A stretch of 64,000 bases of DNA. It comes from Limnobacter sp. (lineage in GTDB: Bacteria; Pseudomonadota; Gammaproteobacteria; Burkholderiales; Burkholderiaceae_B). Of this stretch, positions 63,227 through 64,000 are shown one piece after another. Below the pieces are notes generated by a model. That model saw only the letters and a program-made list of their open reading frames with translations, made no database searches and was not told where the DNA came from. Position 1 is the stretch's first letter; each line of letters begins with the position of its first letter. Location: NCBI GenBank assembly GCA_029866125.1, contig JARWZZ010000016.1:1-64000 (forward strand), in the 5' to 3' direction. The position numbers were made by a program, and so were the translations under genes.

Positions 63227-63738
63227 GCCAAAACGGGTTTGCGTACAGGGCCAGCAATGGCCTCCACTTCACGTTCCACCTTTTTACCTAAACCGACAAG
63301 AAAACCCGCTTCGGCCACGACAAACAGGGGGCCGATTACTAGGCCCATCAAGTCATCCACAAATGCAGGTTTGCGGCCTTCGTAATAATGGCCTACAAAT
63401 TGGATGACCCAACCCACTACGAACAAGCCCACACCCCAGCACAGCCAAATCACGGTTGAGTTAAGGGCAAGGTTGTCCGCCAGTGTCAGCAATACCCCAT
63501 GAACAAGGGCCATGACCAAGCCATAAGCCAAGTTGAGGCTCAAGTAATACAGGGTAGACACAATAAAAACCACGATGGCTGGGGTCAACATCACGCCCAA
63601 CACGCTAACCGACGGTTTGGACAGCAGTACAAAAACAGCCAAAACAATCATCGGGATGCCCACAAAATGGGTTTGAATATTGCGGGAGTCGCGGTGGTAA
63701 GTCGCGTACTTGGACAATTGGGCAATCAGGGGGCTCAT
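63223..63738 (-). CDS. Mpo1-like (DUF962) membrane protein
   Basis: A 171-residue membrane protein. The start SPLIAQLSKYATYHRDSRN and QTHFVGIPMIVLAVFVLLSK, and later WVIQFVGHYYEGRKPAFVDD and GLVIGPLFVVAEAG, match the Mpo1/YGL010W family. The His residues (H15, H24 and H141 region) correspond to the iron ligands of yeast Mpo1, a dioxygenase acting on 2-hydroxy fatty acids. Function in bacteria is untested; a lipid-oxidation role fits only by family. Confidence 0.85.
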   Translation of the reverse strand: MSPLIAQLSKYATYHRDSRNIQTHFVGIPMIVLAVFVLLSKPSVSVLGVMLTPAIVVFIVSTLYYLSLNLAYGLVMALVHGVLLTLADNLALNSTVIWLCWGVGLFVVGWVIQFVGHYYEGRKPAFVDDLMGLVIGPLFVVAEAGFLVGLGKKVEREVEAIAGPVRKPVLA

Positions 63739-63893
63739 GGTTTAATTTTCCATTCTGGCTCAAGCTATTGATTTCTTAAGCTGTATTTAATAAAAGTTAA
63801 GGGTAGTGTGTCAGAGACGCATATAAACATCTGTCAACTCAGCGACATTGTTGGATAATCAAACCGAGGCCAAAGACGGGTAGACGACAAACA

Positions 63894-64000
63894 ATGAAAG
63901 ATCACATTTCAGATATCCTGATGCGCGGCCGGTGGTTCTCAGAATTACCGGAAAACCTGCGTACTTACTTAATTAACCAAGGTGTGATGAAGCACCTTCA
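63894..64000 (+). CDS. Crp/Fnr-family regulator (N-terminal fragment)
   Basis: Only 35 codons are visible before the right edge: MKDHISDILMRGRWFSELPE, then NLRTYLINQGVMKHLQ. The GRWF-x-x-LP start is common in Crp/Fnr-type cyclic-nucleotide-binding regulators of betaproteobacteria. The ligand and target cannot be judged from the fragment. The 155-bp region before it, after the Mpo1-like gene, is A/T-rich and shows no clear operator. Confidence 0.65.
   Translation, partial: MKDHISDILMRGRWFSELPENLRTYLINQGVMKHL

Overview
The window looks like chromosome from a betaproteobacterium of the order Burkholderiales. The markers are the gshA-gshB-EIIA-HPr-EI order, metX-metW, the proteobacterial-type GshA, DUF1840, a YdcP-type RlhA and an AmtB with an Ala/Pro-rich leader. 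Base composition is only moderately GC-rich (judged by eye, not computed), which together with the gene content recalls Limnobacter; the genus is an inference. No rRNA, tRNA, transposase, integrase or CRISPR array was recognised.

Layout. 1-6.9 kb: start of a phosphate-uptake operon (pstC, pstA cut by the edge) behind candidate Pho boxes, then rlhA, an AEC-family permease, htpX with a candidate structured leader RNA, a NhaR-like LysR regulator and a ribosome-hibernation factor. 6.9-16.1 kb: a FadL-type outer-membrane channel, an NlpC/P60 lipoprotein, then four plus-strand genes encoding a RoxA-like di-haem cytochrome, a di-haem lipoprotein, a mono-haem protein and a His-bearing membrane protein, followed by a convergent GlcG/HbpS-like gene. 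This locus is the best candidate for an undescribed system: a periplasmic haem oxygenase or peroxidase with its own electron-transfer partners. 16.1-18.4 kb: a two-partner-secretion transporter without an adjacent TpsA, plus a small secreted protein.

18.5-34.9 kb: a divergent type VI secretion island. The minus arm carries an OmpA-like protein, VgrG, two unrecognised proteins, an FHA protein and the PppA phosphatase. The plus arm carries TssK, TssL, TssM, TagF and the PpkA kinase. It holds the baseplate connector, the membrane complex and the threonine-phosphorylation switch, but no sheath, tube, ClpV, TssA/E/F/G or TssJ genes, which must lie elsewhere if the machine works.

35-46 kb: lipA-lipB, a GNAT enzyme, a double cupin, a methyltransferase, then an oxidative cluster made of a GMC dehydrogenase, a flavin monooxygenase fused to an esterase, and a divergent AraC regulator. 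In order these could turn a secondary alcohol into a ketone, an ester, and finally an alcohol plus an acid. A YkgJ cysteine-cluster gene overlaps the regulator tail to tail.

46-64 kb: small membrane genes and a broken zinc-ribbon fragment, metXW, the gshAB-PTS operon whose gshA ribosome site can be masked by a hairpin, a DUF4116 protein, and a torF-glnK-amtB nitrogen operon with a sigma54-type promoter and an NtrC-type site about 120 bp upstream. It ends with ubiK, comM, an MFS transporter, a lipoprotein, a DUF1840 gene, an Mpo1-like gene and the start of a Crp/Fnr regulator.
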